Source: Psychrobacter immobilis (lineage in GTDB: Bacteria > Pseudomonadota > Gammaproteobacteria > Pseudomonadales > Moraxellaceae). From it: DNA of 64,000 nt. The DNA lies in NCBI RefSeq assembly GCF_904846065.1, contig NZ_CAJGZV010000001.1:868001-932000 (forward strand), given 5' to 3'. The notes below the pieces were generated by a model that searched no databases, was not told the origin of the DNA, and saw only the letters and a list, made by a program, of their open reading frames with translations. Below are positions 22,618 through 32,576 of this stretch, in pieces. The translations under genes were made by a program, and so were the position numbers. Every line of letters starts with the position of its first letter. The first letter of the stretch is position 1.

Positions 22618-23091
22618 ATGATGTTAAATCATCAGCAAGTTCAAGATATAGTTAATGATTATGGTAGAAAAATAGGGTTGAGTACCAATGATGTGATCTT
22701 AAGAAAAAAGCCATCTGGATTCGGGGAACCACATTTAGAGATAAGTGATGACTATTACCATTATGTAGTATGTGAACGAGGTAGCGAACTCACTAGAAAG
22801 TCTTCTAGGGACGTAGATGATTTTATCTATAGGTTTTTTGAGACGACAACTTCTATGATAGCGAGTGAGTATCAACAGCAAAACACTGTCATCGGTGAGG
22901 ATCAAAGAATAATTTGCTTTCGTAAACAAATCGAACTTATGACTAAATTAAGCTATGAGTGGGGTAAAAGAAAAGAGGTTGATATATCAGAAATTTTACA
23001 GAACGCTCCTTATTCAGTTAACAAAATTACTTGGCTAAATAAGTTATTGAATTTTTTCAACCAATCAAACGGCAAACAGCCGCTTACCTGA
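22618..23091 (+). CDS. Imm63-family immunity protein (orphan)
   Basis: The 157-residue protein resembles the Imm63 family, found as immunity proteins beside polymorphic or contact-dependent toxins. Family-like segments are YHYVVCERGSELTRK (about 43-57), FIYRFFETTTSMIASEY and the block RKQIELMTKLSYEWGKRK followed by ILQNAPY. ACAGGGG at 22607-22613 suits the second ATG (22621) slightly better than the first. No toxin, secretion gene or IS is next to it. It stands alone against the flanking macA and holA genes and overlaps the convergent holA 3' end by 27 bases. Assignment is from memory of the family pattern. Confidence 0.7.
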   Translation: MMLNHQQVQDIVNDYGRKIGLSTNDVILRKKPSGFGEPHLEISDDYYHYVVCERGSELTRKSSRDVDDFIYRFFETTTSMIASEYQQQNTVIGEDQRIICFRKQIELMTKLSYEWGKRKEVDISEILQNAPYSVNKITWLNKLLNFFNQSNGKQPLT

Positions 23092-24138
23092 CAACTCAAG
23101 CGCTGCCTGCAATAATAACTCCCACGCTGGCTGACGCACGAGTCCTTTGATGGCTTGGTCACATTTATAAAGCAGGGCAGGCCATTCAGCCGTTTGAGTT
23201 TTTGACTGGCGACGGCAAGCTTGTTGGTACAACCCTTGTTTGCTACGCCAAATACCAAGCGCTTGCGGATCTTGCCCATCCATCAATTGCATAATTTGCC
23301 GCATGTCTTTACTAACCGCCCATAATACCAAGGTGGTTGGCTCGTCGGTGGCTTTCAGCTGAAACATGATTTTGGCGACTTGAGTGCTGTTACCGGCAAG
23401 CATGGCATCCGATAAATCAAAGACGCTAAACTGTGCATCACTGACCAACGCGGCTTGTAAATCCTTAATGTCTAAGGCAACATTGTTTGGAAGTTGTGTA
23501 GAATGGTCAGTCTGTTGACTAGCTTTAATATTCTTAGCGACTAGCTGCGGCGCAAATAAATAGGAGAGCCGCCATAAGGTCTGATAAGCGCTTAGCAGAT
23601 GGTGCTCAGTATGCGACATAAGCAGCTGCCAGGCTTCTTGCGATAGCCGTAAACCAAACTGCTGAGCTTGTATTTGCAGTAGCTGCTGTCGTTGCTGCTC
23701 ATTATATAAATTGCAATCAATGACATGACCATATTGAGCAAATGGCGTAAACCACTTGCTGCTCTGCGCTCGCTTGTCTTGTTTGGGCGTGAGCCATAAT
23801 AAACTATGACTGTGCGTCCCTGTTTGAGCTTCAACGGCAAAGCGCTCAAGCTCAGTGATGACCGCCTTGTCAGGCTTATGGTTACCCGTCACGATGAGTG
23901 CACTGGCATCATCAAATAAAGACTGGCTACCAAGCTCTGACAATACTTCTTGCCAGCTCTTGACTGATATCAGCTCAATACGCTTGATCGCGTAATTCTG
24001 CGCGCGCCAATGTGGTCGCAGGGCATCGATGAGCCATTGACTGAGTAGTGGCTCATCACCATGCGCCAGCCACAAGCCCGCGACTGCAACGGAAGGCTGT
24101 AGTAGCTTTGGGTAGGCTTGTATAAAGGTATCTTGCAT
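23065..24138 (-). CDS. holA: DNA polymerase III delta subunit
   Basis: HolA is the clamp-loader subunit that opens the beta sliding clamp. The 357-residue length, the N-terminal LHGDEP-like segment (LAHGDEPLLSQWLIDALR), the NHKPDK loop region and the position after lptE match HolA. The ATPase motifs are naturally degenerate in delta. It is the last gene of leuS-lptE-holA. Its 3' end overlaps the convergent Imm63-like gene. Confidence 0.88.
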   Translation of the reverse strand: MQDTFIQAYPKLLQPSVAVAGLWLAHGDEPLLSQWLIDALRPHWRAQNYAIKRIELISVKSWQEVLSELGSQSLFDDASALIVTGNHKPDKAVITELERFAVEAQTGTHSHSLLWLTPKQDKRAQSSKWFTPFAQYGHVIDCNLYNEQQRQQLLQIQAQQFGLRLSQEAWQLLMSHTEHHLLSAYQTLWRLSYLFAPQLVAKNIKASQQTDHSTQLPNNVALDIKDLQAALVSDAQFSVFDLSDAMLAGNSTQVAKIMFQLKATDEPTTLVLWAVSKDMRQIMQLMDGQDPQALGIWRSKQGLYQQACRRQSKTQTAEWPALLYKCDQAIKGLVRQPAWELLLQAALELSGKRLFAV

Positions 24139-24196
24139 AGGGTAATAAGTACACAGATTGATGAAAATAAACGTGGAATGTGTCGTGCATTCTACA

Positions 24197-24916
24197 TTAT
24201 GGGTTTGGCACTACCACCGCGATCGACGTTGAGCCATTACCGCTTTGCACAGATTGTCTGACTCCAGAAGAGCTGACCTTTGGTAGGGAGATGGCGACAT
24301 ATTGATCAGTAATTCGGCGTGCTAAACTGTCATAGAGCCAGTCACGAATTTGATCGCCTTGCTGATCATCAGTGCTCACCGACGCTTCATTATATTGATA
24401 GCTACGCTCGACTTGGATGGGGTTGCTTAGCGTAATTGGTTTGCCATTTTCCATGGTCTGATAGCTGACATCTGCTGAAAGTACCAAGCGTATCTCTGTC
24501 AAGACACCGACCAGCTCATAACGCTTAAAACGCACGTTATTGATGGTGATAGCGGCAATGGGTTCAGCACTTGCTTGTTTGTTATTGCTCGCAACATCAG
24601 CTGCTGTCATGTTGTCAATGACATCCACACCTAAAGTTTTTAGGCGTCTTGTCAATGGCAGCTTAAGCGGAAATGAGGTGCGATTGTCTTCGAGAATCAC
24701 GGCTGTTTTGGCGACATCAAGCAGCATTGGTGCGTCATAGCCACGTAATTGAAAGCCGCAGCCACTAATAGCTGCCGTTGCACCTAGTAGCGTAAACATT
24801 GGCAGGGCAGTCAGAAAAGCCGCCGCCAGTTTTTGTCCGTTTGATTTTTTGGCAAAAGCGTCTTTTTTGCTTAAGCTGGCTTTGGGGGACTGACCTGCTC
24901 GATATTTATACGACAT
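24197..24916 (-). CDS. lptE: LPS-assembly lipoprotein LptE
   Basis: LptE plugs the LptD barrel and helps insert lipopolysaccharide in the outer leaflet. After the lipobox ISGC (Cys53) the mature protein starts GFQLRGYDAP, the canonical LptE opening. The signal sequence is preceded by an unusually long polar, basic stretch of about 28 residues. AGGA upstream supports the ATG at 24916, and no later start would keep the hydrophobic signal. It lies between leuS and holA, as in most gammaproteobacteria. Confidence 0.9.
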   Translation of the reverse strand: MSYKYRAGQSPKASLSKKDAFAKKSNGQKLAAAFLTALPMFTLLGATAAISGCGFQLRGYDAPMLLDVAKTAVILEDNRTSFPLKLPLTRRLKTLGVDVIDNMTAADVASNNKQASAEPIAAITINNVRFKRYELVGVLTEIRLVLSADVSYQTMENGKPITLSNPIQVERSYQYNEASVSTDDQQGDQIRDWLYDSLARRITDQYVAISLPKVSSSGVRQSVQSGNGSTSIAVVVPNP

Positions 24917-24989
24917 AATCGCTATCCTAATATTATAAAAAGGCTCAGACTAATCATTAAACTAATAAAAAGTACTGAGCCTAAAAAAT

Positions 24990-27677
24990 CTAGCCTACCA
25001 CCACGATGTTTACCAGCTTATTAGGGACGACGATTTCTTTTTTGATGTCGCCAGTCAAGAATTTTGCCACACTTTCCATTGAACGTGCTTGTGCTTTTAG
25101 CTGTTCTGGATCGCTATTTGGGGCTACGTCCATTTTACCGCGCATTTTACCATTGACCTGTACCACCATCGTGATCATATCTTGTACCAGAGCATTTTTA
25201 TCAACTTCTGGATAATTCAAGGTAACGGTATCTAAACCCAATTGCTCAAGTAAATGTTCACCAATGTGCGGCGCATATACGGATAGCATAATCAGCAGAT
25301 CCGTCAATGCCTCATGCTGTACCTGTAGGTCTTGCTTGCTATTGGCCTTAAAGCCAGTCAGCTCGTTGGCAAGCTCCATCAAACTTGACACAGGCGTGTT
25401 TAATGCCAAACGATCACCCAAATCACTATCGATTTTAGCAATGGTTTCATGGGTTTTACGGCGTAAGTTTTTGGCTTCTTTGCTTAAGCCATCAGTGTTC
25501 AAAGCTTCATTGTTCAGCGTCTCGATACTTAGGTTCGCGGCAGTAAGCGCTTGCATGTGTTCAGTAGCAATACGCCATACTTTTTTGACGAAGTTATAAG
25601 GGCCTTTGAGCGCATCATCCGACCATTCTAGCGTTTGATCCGCAGGCGCGGTGAAGAGCGTATAGAGACGAACGGTATCAGCGCCGTATTTATCGATGGT
25701 AATTTGCGGATCGACACCGTTGTTTTTTGACTTAGACATTTTTTCGATTTTGCCAATGGTGACGGGCTGCCCATCAGATTTTAAGATGGCTTTAATCGGT
25801 TGACCACGTTCGTCATAGTCGATATCAATGTCTTCTGCAAAATAGTAGGTGGTACTGCCATCCGCATTTAGGCGATAGAATGTCCCTGCCAATACCATGC
25901 CTTGCGTCATCAAATTAGCAAACGGTTCATTTCCTGACACCAAGTCTTCATCACGCATCAGTTTATGGAAGAAGCGTGCATAAAGTAGATGCATTACCGC
26001 ATGCTCAACACCGCCGATGTATTGATCGACAGGCAGCCACTTATTGGCGGCAGATTTATTGACCATGCTTTGCGCATCATTTGGGCTTGCAAAGCGTGCA
26101 TAGTACCAGCTTGACTCCACAAAGGTATCAAAGGTATCGGTTTCGCGCTCAGCAGGATTACCGCATTTAGGACATGTCGTATTGACAAACTCTGGAATGT
26201 TTTTTAACGGATTTCCGCGACCATCAGGAACGACATCAGTCGGCAAGACAACGGGCAAATCTTGCTCTTCGACAGGTACGGTGCCGCAATGCTCACAGTT
26301 TACCATTGGGATAGGACAGCCCCAATAACGCTGGCGAGAAACACCCCAATCACGGAGACGGTATTGGATTTTTTTCTTTGCAAGCTCTTGTGGTTCTAGT
26401 TTGGTCAGCATCGCTTCAAATGCTTGCTCAAAGTCTAAACCATCAAATTCACCTGAATTGACCAAAGTATTGCGTTCGGTATAAGCACGATTAATCTCAG
26501 TATCGTTCGCCTTTGCATCTGCTTCCAACGCATCGAAATAGCCGACAGGGATATCGATGACTTGTTTAATGGGTAAGCTGTATTTAATCGCAAATTCATA
26601 ATCACGCTCATCATGAGCAGGGACAGCCATCACCGCGCCTGAGCCGTAGCTCATAAGCACATAGTTGGCAACCCATACTGGCACTTCTTCGCCAGTGAGT
26701 GGGTGCGTGACCGTAAGACCAGTAGCCATGCCGATTTTTTCAGCTTTAGCTAGGTCTGCTTCTGCAACTGAGCCTTTCTTGCAAAGCGCACAGAATTGCG
26801 CAATCGCTTCATCATGCTCAGCCGCATACTGCGCTAGCGGATGTTCGGCGGCGACCGCCACATAAGTCACACCCATTAAAGTATCAGGGCGAGTAGTGAA
26901 CACATCTAAGGTATTGGTCTCGCCAGCAAGCTCATAAGGGAAGTGTACTTCCATGCCTGCGCTACGACCAATCCAGTTGCGCTGCATGGTCAATACTTCT
27001 GATGGCCAGTGACCTTCTAGCTGATCCAAATCATCGAGCAATTCGTCTGCATAATCGGTGATATTGAAGTAATACATCGGAATGTCGCGCTTTTCGACCG
27101 CAGCGCCACTACGCCAGCCTTTACCATCGATGACTTGCTCGTTGGCTAAGACGGTATTGTCAACAGGATCCCAGTTGACTGTCGACAGTTTTTTGTAGAC
27201 TAAGCCTTTTTTGTATAGCTGTAAAAACAACCATTGTTCCCACTGATAATACTCAGGGCTACAAGTGGCAAATTCACGTGACCAGTCGATTGATAAACCA
27301 AGCAGTTTAAGCTGCGCGCGCATGCTGTCAATATTGGCAAACGTCCATTTGGCAGGTGGCGTCTGATTGGCAATCGCCGCGTTTTCTGCTGGCAAGCCAA
27401 AACCATCCCAGCCCATAGGCTGCATGACCTCATAGCCCTTGAGGCGATAGTAACGGCTCAGTACATCAGAGATGGTATAGTTACGCACGTGACCCATATG
27501 CAGCTTACCGCTTGGGTAAGGGAACATCGACAGCATATAGCGACTTGGCTTATCGCTTGGCTCATTGCTCACTTCAAAGCGTTTATCAGTTGCCCATTTG
27601 GCTTGCTGCGCCGCTTCTATCGCTTGTGGGTTATAATGATTATTTTCAGCTTGGTCAGATGTCACAGTATTGCTCAT
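24990..27677 (-). CDS. leuS: Leucyl-tRNA synthetase
   Basis: This class I synthetase charges tRNA-Leu. The HIGH-type motif is [16 protein letters not shown] (around residue 54-69) and the KMSKS loop reads [14 protein letters not shown]. It has the large CP1 editing domain with the threonine-rich [15 protein letters not shown], a CxxC zinc region (CEHC, CPKC) and the C-terminal anticodon-binding domain. At 895 residues it is standard length. It is the first gene of leuS-lptE-holA. Confidence 0.98.
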   Translation of the reverse strand: MSNTVTSDQAENNHYNPQAIEAAQQAKWATDKRFEVSNEPSDKPSRYMLSMFPYPSGKLHMGHVRNYTISDVLSRYYRLKGYEVMQPMGWDGFGLPAENAAIANQTPPAKWTFANIDSMRAQLKLLGLSIDWSREFATCSPEYYQWEQWLFLQLYKKGLVYKKLSTVNWDPVDNTVLANEQVIDGKGWRSGAAVEKRDIPMYYFNITDYADELLDDLDQLEGHWPSEVLTMQRNWIGRSAGMEVHFPYELAGETNTLDVFTTRPDTLMGVTYVAVAAEHPLAQYAAEHDEAIAQFCALCKKGSVAEADLAKAEKIGMATGLTVTHPLTGEEVPVWVANYVLMSYGSGAVMAVPAHDERDYEFAIKYSLPIKQVIDIPVGYFDALEADAKANDTEINRAYTERNTLVNSGEFDGLDFEQAFEAMLTKLEPQELAKKKIQYRLRDWGVSRQRYWGCPIPMVNCEHCGTVPVEEQDLPVVLPTDVVPDGRGNPLKNIPEFVNTTCPKCGNPAERETDTFDTFVESSWYYARFASPNDAQSMVNKSAANKWLPVDQYIGGVEHAVMHLLYARFFHKLMRDEDLVSGNEPFANLMTQGMVLAGTFYRLNADGSTTYYFAEDIDIDYDERGQPIKAILKSDGQPVTIGKIEKMSKSKNNGVDPQITIDKYGADTVRLYTLFTAPADQTLEWSDDALKGPYNFVKKVWRIATEHMQALTAANLSIETLNNEALNTDGLSKEAKNLRRKTHETIAKIDSDLGDRLALNTPVSSLMELANELTGFKANSKQDLQVQHEALTDLLIMLSVYAPHIGEHLLEQLGLDTVTLNYPEVDKNALVQDMITMVVQVNGKMRGKMDVAPNSDPEQLKAQARSMESVAKFLTGDIKKEIVVPNKLVNIVVVG

Positions 27678-27820
27678 AGTTGGCTCGAGATTGAATATTT
27701 TGATAAGAAATTAGATACGCTAGAATAGCGCAAATCGGCAAAAAATGCGATGGGGCAGCGCAATAATAGAGCAGTATTAAATACTATATAAACACTTATG
27801 GACTTACAGTAAGGCTAGGC

Positions 27821-28432
27821 ATGCAAAAACTAAAAAAAGGGCAAGTATTAACATATCCTATTGATTTGTATTTATCAAACAAACACATATTATTAATTTT
27901 GGCTTTGGGGTTGTTGATTTTTCCGCTGTATTATTACTGCGTACCTATAATGCAAGAGGAGGGCGGTTGGGTTGCCGTCATAATCTTGTTGTTACTTATA
28001 ATACTTATCGTTTTAGGAGTAATAGTGTCATTACTGGCTTTACTTAGCGGTAAACCTGCCTTACAGATCAGTACGAATGGACTAACCATTTTGCAAGTTC
28101 TACGCAAGTCAAAACAAAAATCTGTGTTGTGGCGTGATGTTGAGTGTATAGATATAAGTTATCAGGTTTATGGTAGAACAGAGACTTGGGCATTGGTTAT
28201 TCAACCAAAACAAGGTAAGGTCATACAGTATCCGTTAAAAACTATGAGGTACAAAGATACGCTACTCAATGAGATGGAGATTTATCATATTGTTAAACTC
28301 GCTTTTGAAGGAAAGCCTGCCATACATTATCAGTCGATTGAAATGGAAAGAATAAAGCTGATTACTAAAAAAACCAAATGGCTATTATTAATTATTTTTA
28401 TACTGTTATCGCTCGTTTATTTTTTTCAGTAA
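27821..28432 (+). CDS. Membrane protein of unknown function (STM3941-like)
   Basis: The 203-residue protein has a pair of N-terminal transmembrane helices (about 22-41 and 49-75), a cytoplasmic beta-rich domain (KPALQISTNGLTI... WALVIQPKQGK) and a final helix (about 185-202). The layout and the ALQIS-NGLTI opening of the soluble part resemble STM3941-family and bacterial PH-like proteins, but I am not certain. AAGG occurs upstream. It may share a transcript with the ArsC-like gene 38 bases downstream. Confidence 0.6.
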   Translation: MQKLKKGQVLTYPIDLYLSNKHILLILALGLLIFPLYYYCVPIMQEEGGWVAVIILLLLIILIVLGVIVSLLALLSGKPALQISTNGLTILQVLRKSKQKSVLWRDVECIDISYQVYGRTETWALVIQPKQGKVIQYPLKTMRYKDTLLNEMEIYHIVKLAFEGKPAIHYQSIEMERIKLITKKTKWLLLIIFILLSLVYFFQ

Positions 28433-28470
28433 ATAAGCATTTAATTTATATTTGACGTTGAGGAGTCTCT

Positions 28471-28842
28471 ATGACCATCACTATTTACGGTATCAAATCG
28501 TGCAGCACCATGAAAAAAGCCTTTACCAAACTAGACGAGCTCGGTGTCAGCTATGAATTTCATGATTATAAAAAACAAGGTATCGATAAAGATAGCGTTC
28601 AGCGTTGGGTAGCTAAATTAGGCATCGATAAAGTGCTTAATAAACGCGGTACGACATGGCGTAAGCTAGAAGATGCTCAAAAGCAAGCGGCTGATGCTAG
28701 TCTAGATAACGCCATTGATTTGCTCGTAGAAAATACCAGTATGATTAAGCGTCCGATAGTTGAAGGTGAGCTGACTGATAAAAATAGGATTATACTACTA
28801 TGCGGTTATGATGAAGCTGAGTTTGATAAAGTTTTTTCGTAA
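28471..28842 (+). CDS. ArsC/Spx-family (YffB-like) thioredoxin-fold protein
   Basis: The 123-residue protein starts with the strand ITIYGIKSCSTMKKA, the signature of YffB-type ArsC-family proteins, with a single redox cysteine (Cys11). It ends with the conserved region SMIKRPIVEG, which contains the cis-proline-type loop, and LCGYDEAEF. A strong GAGGAG precedes the ATG. The role is thought to be glutathione- or thiol-dependent reduction rather than arsenate detoxification. It ends at a bidirectional terminator. Confidence 0.85.
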   Translation: MTITIYGIKSCSTMKKAFTKLDELGVSYEFHDYKKQGIDKDSVQRWVAKLGIDKVLNKRGTTWRKLEDAQKQAADASLDNAIDLLVENTSMIKRPIVEGELTDKNRIILLCGYDEAEFDKVFS

Positions 28843-28863
28843 AAGAATACGGCTACCATCAAT

Positions 28864-28899
28864 AAAGCCCGAGCTAAGAACCTCTTAGCTCGGGCTTTA
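28864..28899. terminator. Bidirectional terminator between ArsC-like gene and small membrane gene
   Basis: A 16-bp perfect stem, AAAGCCCGAGCTAAGA and its complement, has a 3- to 4-base loop and A and T flanks. The last codons of the minus-strand gene are inside it. Confidence 0.85.
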
Positions 28900-29107
28900 T
28901 AACACCTAAAATAAACCAAATCACACTTGCGAGCCATATAAGCAAGACGTAAAAGCGAATTTGTTCAGCATTCCAATCTAGTGCAAACCAATTAATGAGG
29001 AAAAATGACTTCCACCCTTCTATCCATTTTGCGCCACCATAGCCAATAATCCACCAGCAATATAGGCTTTCTAAGATAAAAAGCAGACACCAAAGCCATA
29101 ATGCCAT
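28874..29107 (-). CDS. Small tryptophan-rich membrane protein downstream of argB
   Basis: The 77-residue protein has an N-terminal hydrophobic helix (about 2-22) and a second one (about 51-70), with a WKSFFLINWFALDW stretch between. AGGAG seven bases before the ATG and a gap of only 12 bases from argB show that it is a real gene, co-transcribed with argB. Its last codons and stop sit in the arm of a terminator hairpin. I do not recognise the family. Confidence 0.65.
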   Translation of the reverse strand: MALWLWCLLFILESLYCWWIIGYGGAKWIEGWKSFFLINWFALDWNAEQIRFYVLLIWLASVIWFILGVIKPELRGS

Positions 29108-29119
29108 GATTTACTCCTG

Positions 29120-30043
<924 letters not shown>

Positions 30044-30116
30044 CTAAGTTATGGTATTAAAAAATCATATTTTTATGTGACAGCAACTACTTTGACGGTA
30101 ACTGTTTTGATCAAAA

Positions 30117-31895
30117 CTATTCGGCAGGAATAGCGACAATTTGTTCCGCTAGTTTTTTATCAAATGGGCGACATAAAGCGGCAAATTTTGCTTGGATGTC
30201 GCGTAAGTCTTCTATGCTATCACCAGCAAAGCGTGCGGTAAGATTGTGACTGGTGTTTGATTGGCGGAGCACCCCAAAACCATGGTCGAAATCCAAACGC
30301 ACGCCATCAATACAGCTCAGCTTCGTCCCCACTGGCAATAAGCATTTGGCTTGCTTGGACGTCATATATTGCCGACTCATCGAACAACGGCAAAGCGATG
30401 GCTGGCTAGTAGCTATCCAATGATCACCAGAATCTTCTGCCACGGTCGCTTCCACGAGCTGGCGTAAATACTGACAAAATTTGGTCAGCTGTACGACGAG
30501 AGCATCGTCTTTTCTAAGGGTTTTAGGCATCGGCAAATAATGATCCGCCGTACTGACCATAGCAGGCAATTGCTCTGTAATATCAGTCAGAGATTTTTTA
30601 CCGTGAGCATCGTAAGCCGCTAGCCAATGCAGCAATCGCAAGGCCGCGTACATGGCGTCATCATAAATAATAAAGCGGCTATCGTTAAATATGAAATGCC
30701 CTGACAATTCACCTGCAAAGACGATTTGACCAGCAGACTGCTGCATCTGTCGGCGCATAAAGCTGCTGCCCGTTTTACTGAGCACAGGTGTTGCGCCAAG
30801 CTCAGACAAGAGTTTCGGTAGATGATGGGAGCATTTAATATCAAAAAGGATTTGAGAGGGCAGTTGTGAATGGCCTCGGCCTTTAGAACACAGCGATTCG
30901 GGGTGTTCGGTCAGTGCTACTTGCGCTAATAAATATAGCAAGTGATCGGGCGTGACAACTTTACCGCTATTATCGACGATCATTAAGCGATCGCCATCGC
31001 CATCAAAAGCGATACCTATATCTGCTTGATGTTGACGCACACTTCGCTGTAATTGTTTAAGACGGTGTGGTTCAGTGGGATCAGGATTGCCAGAGGGAAA
31101 ACTGCCATCTGCGGTGTCATTAATCATGATGACCTGCTGGCAAAAATGCTCAAATAAACGCTGGGCGATATTACTGGTCGCGCCATGCATGCAGTCTATG
31201 ACCACCACCACATCAAGGGTGCCAGATGGTTGTTGGTTATCTTTGAGAAGTGGTTTATTACAGGGATGGATTTGCTTAAAGACTTGAGCGATAGCCTCAA
31301 TATAAGTCGTCGCGACTTGTGCATCAGATAAATTGAAAGGTTGATTACAAATAGATTTAGCAGTTGTATTTTTCAGCGTATTTTGAGCATCAACCTGTGC
31401 TTGAGCGTGATTGAGGTGGCAAGCATAGGTAGACCGTGTTTTTTGCCAAAGCAACTGAATCTCTGCATGGCTCGGAGATTGATGGTTGACCAACCATTTA
31501 ATACCTAAAATGTCTTTAGCAGAATGACTGGCGGTAACGATGATGCCATGACCAGAATATTGCTCTGCCCAAAAAACCATCATGGGGGTAGTAATTAACC
31601 CCAGCTGGATAACTTGTAAGCCATATTCAGTCAGTATATTAGCCAATCTCTGAGCGATAATATTACTACCGAGACGCACATCATAACCAAGCACAATGAC
31701 GGTTCTTTTGCGGTCGATACTTGGTTTTGGTAGGCAGACCTTGACAGGAGCTGCGGTTGAGTTGCAATCTGCGGCACTATAAAGCTGAGCAAATGCCTTG
31801 CCCAATGCTTGAATAAAGTCAGTGGTAAAATGCTGGCGTGAACCACGAATATCATAAGCACGAAATAAGCATTGCTGCGCAGCAAAAGACGGCAT
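30117..31895 (-). CDS. algC: Phosphomannomutase/phosphoglucomutase with insertions
   Basis: AlgC-type enzymes interconvert hexose 6- and 1-phosphates for LPS and exopolysaccharide precursors. The protein has FRAYDIRG at the start, the phosphoserine loop ending in TASHSAKD (Ser123), the metal loop FDGDGDR, the sugar-binding GELSGH and the phosphate-binding RQSNTSHN near the end. At 592 residues it is about 130 longer than P. aeruginosa AlgC, with additional sequence around 160-220 and 440-500. The usual SHNP after the serine is SHSA here. The enzyme is probably active, but its specificity is uncertain. Confidence 0.85.
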   Translation of the reverse strand: MPSFAAQQCLFRAYDIRGSRQHFTTDFIQALGKAFAQLYSAADCNSTAAPVKVCLPKPSIDRKRTVIVLGYDVRLGSNIIAQRLANILTEYGLQVIQLGLITTPMMVFWAEQYSGHGIIVTASHSAKDILGIKWLVNHQSPSHAEIQLLWQKTRSTYACHLNHAQAQVDAQNTLKNTTAKSICNQPFNLSDAQVATTYIEAIAQVFKQIHPCNKPLLKDNQQPSGTLDVVVVIDCMHGATSNIAQRLFEHFCQQVIMINDTADGSFPSGNPDPTEPHRLKQLQRSVRQHQADIGIAFDGDGDRLMIVDNSGKVVTPDHLLYLLAQVALTEHPESLCSKGRGHSQLPSQILFDIKCSHHLPKLLSELGATPVLSKTGSSFMRRQMQQSAGQIVFAGELSGHFIFNDSRFIIYDDAMYAALRLLHWLAAYDAHGKKSLTDITEQLPAMVSTADHYLPMPKTLRKDDALVVQLTKFCQYLRQLVEATVAEDSGDHWIATSQPSLCRCSMSRQYMTSKQAKCLLPVGTKLSCIDGVRLDFDHGFGVLRQSNTSHNLTARFAGDSIEDLRDIQAKFAALCRPFDKKLAEQIVAIPAE

Positions 31896-31985
31896 CGCTT
31901 ACTCTCCTTATGGCGTGATTCACGTGATGGTGATTTTGTGATGACTAAAGTACAATTAAAATGGCAAATCAGTAATGATAACTAA

Positions 31986-32450
31986 TTACTGGCGGCCTGA
32001 ATGTCCAAAGCCGCCTGCACCACGTGCACTGGTATCACTAAACTCTGATACCACTTCAAACTCAGGGCGGGCAACGGGTACGACGACATATTGTGCCATA
32101 CGTTCCGCAGGATTCAACACAAAGTCTTCATTACTACGATTCCAAATACTGACCATCAGCTCACCTTGATAATCGGCATCAATCAAGCCAACCAAATTAC
32201 CCAAGACGATACCGTGCTTATGACCGAGACCTGAGCGCGGTAAAATCATTCCTGCAAAGTTAGGATCTTGGATATAAACCGCCAAACCAGTACCAATTAA
32301 ATGCGTGGCACCTGCTTTAATCGTCAATGGCTCATCAATACAAGCGCGCAAGTCGATACCAGCGCTGCCATCAGTGGCGCGTGTCGGTAACGAGAACGCT
32401 TTATCTTCAGTAATTTTGGGGTTTAATACTTTAACTTGTACAGCTTGCAT
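31986..32450 (-). CDS. dut: dUTP diphosphatase
   Basis: Dut hydrolyses dUTP to dUMP, keeping uracil out of DNA and feeding dTMP synthesis. All five trimeric dUTPase motifs are visible: [42 protein letters not shown] and [10 protein letters not shown]. The 154-residue length is standard. It heads dut-algC-argB. A 5 x 16 bp repeat array starts 28 bases upstream of its ATG. Confidence 0.97.
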   Translation of the reverse strand: MQAVQVKVLNPKITEDKAFSLPTRATDGSAGIDLRACIDEPLTIKAGATHLIGTGLAVYIQDPNFAGMILPRSGLGHKHGIVLGNLVGLIDADYQGELMVSIWNRSNEDFVLNPAERMAQYVVVPVARPEFEVVSEFSDTSARGAGGFGHSGRQ

Positions 32451-32477
32451 AACGCACTCACTTAACGGTTGGATAGT

Positions 32478-32557
32478 TTCTAAATAATATTGTTTCTAAA
32501 TAAGATAATTTCTAAATAATATTGCTTCTAAATAATATTGCTTCTAAATAATATTGT
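32478..32557. repeat. Tandem repeat, 5 x 16 bp, upstream of dut
   Basis: Five head-to-tail units of TTCTAAATAATATTGY (starts 32478, 32494, 32510, 32526, 32542); four are nearly identical and the second is degenerate. On the minus strand each good unit carries TATTAT, a -10-like sequence, directly in the dut leader. The array also sits 20 bases beyond the mgtE stop. Confidence 0.85.
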
Positions 32558-32576
32558 TTGAACGTTGGCTATGTGA

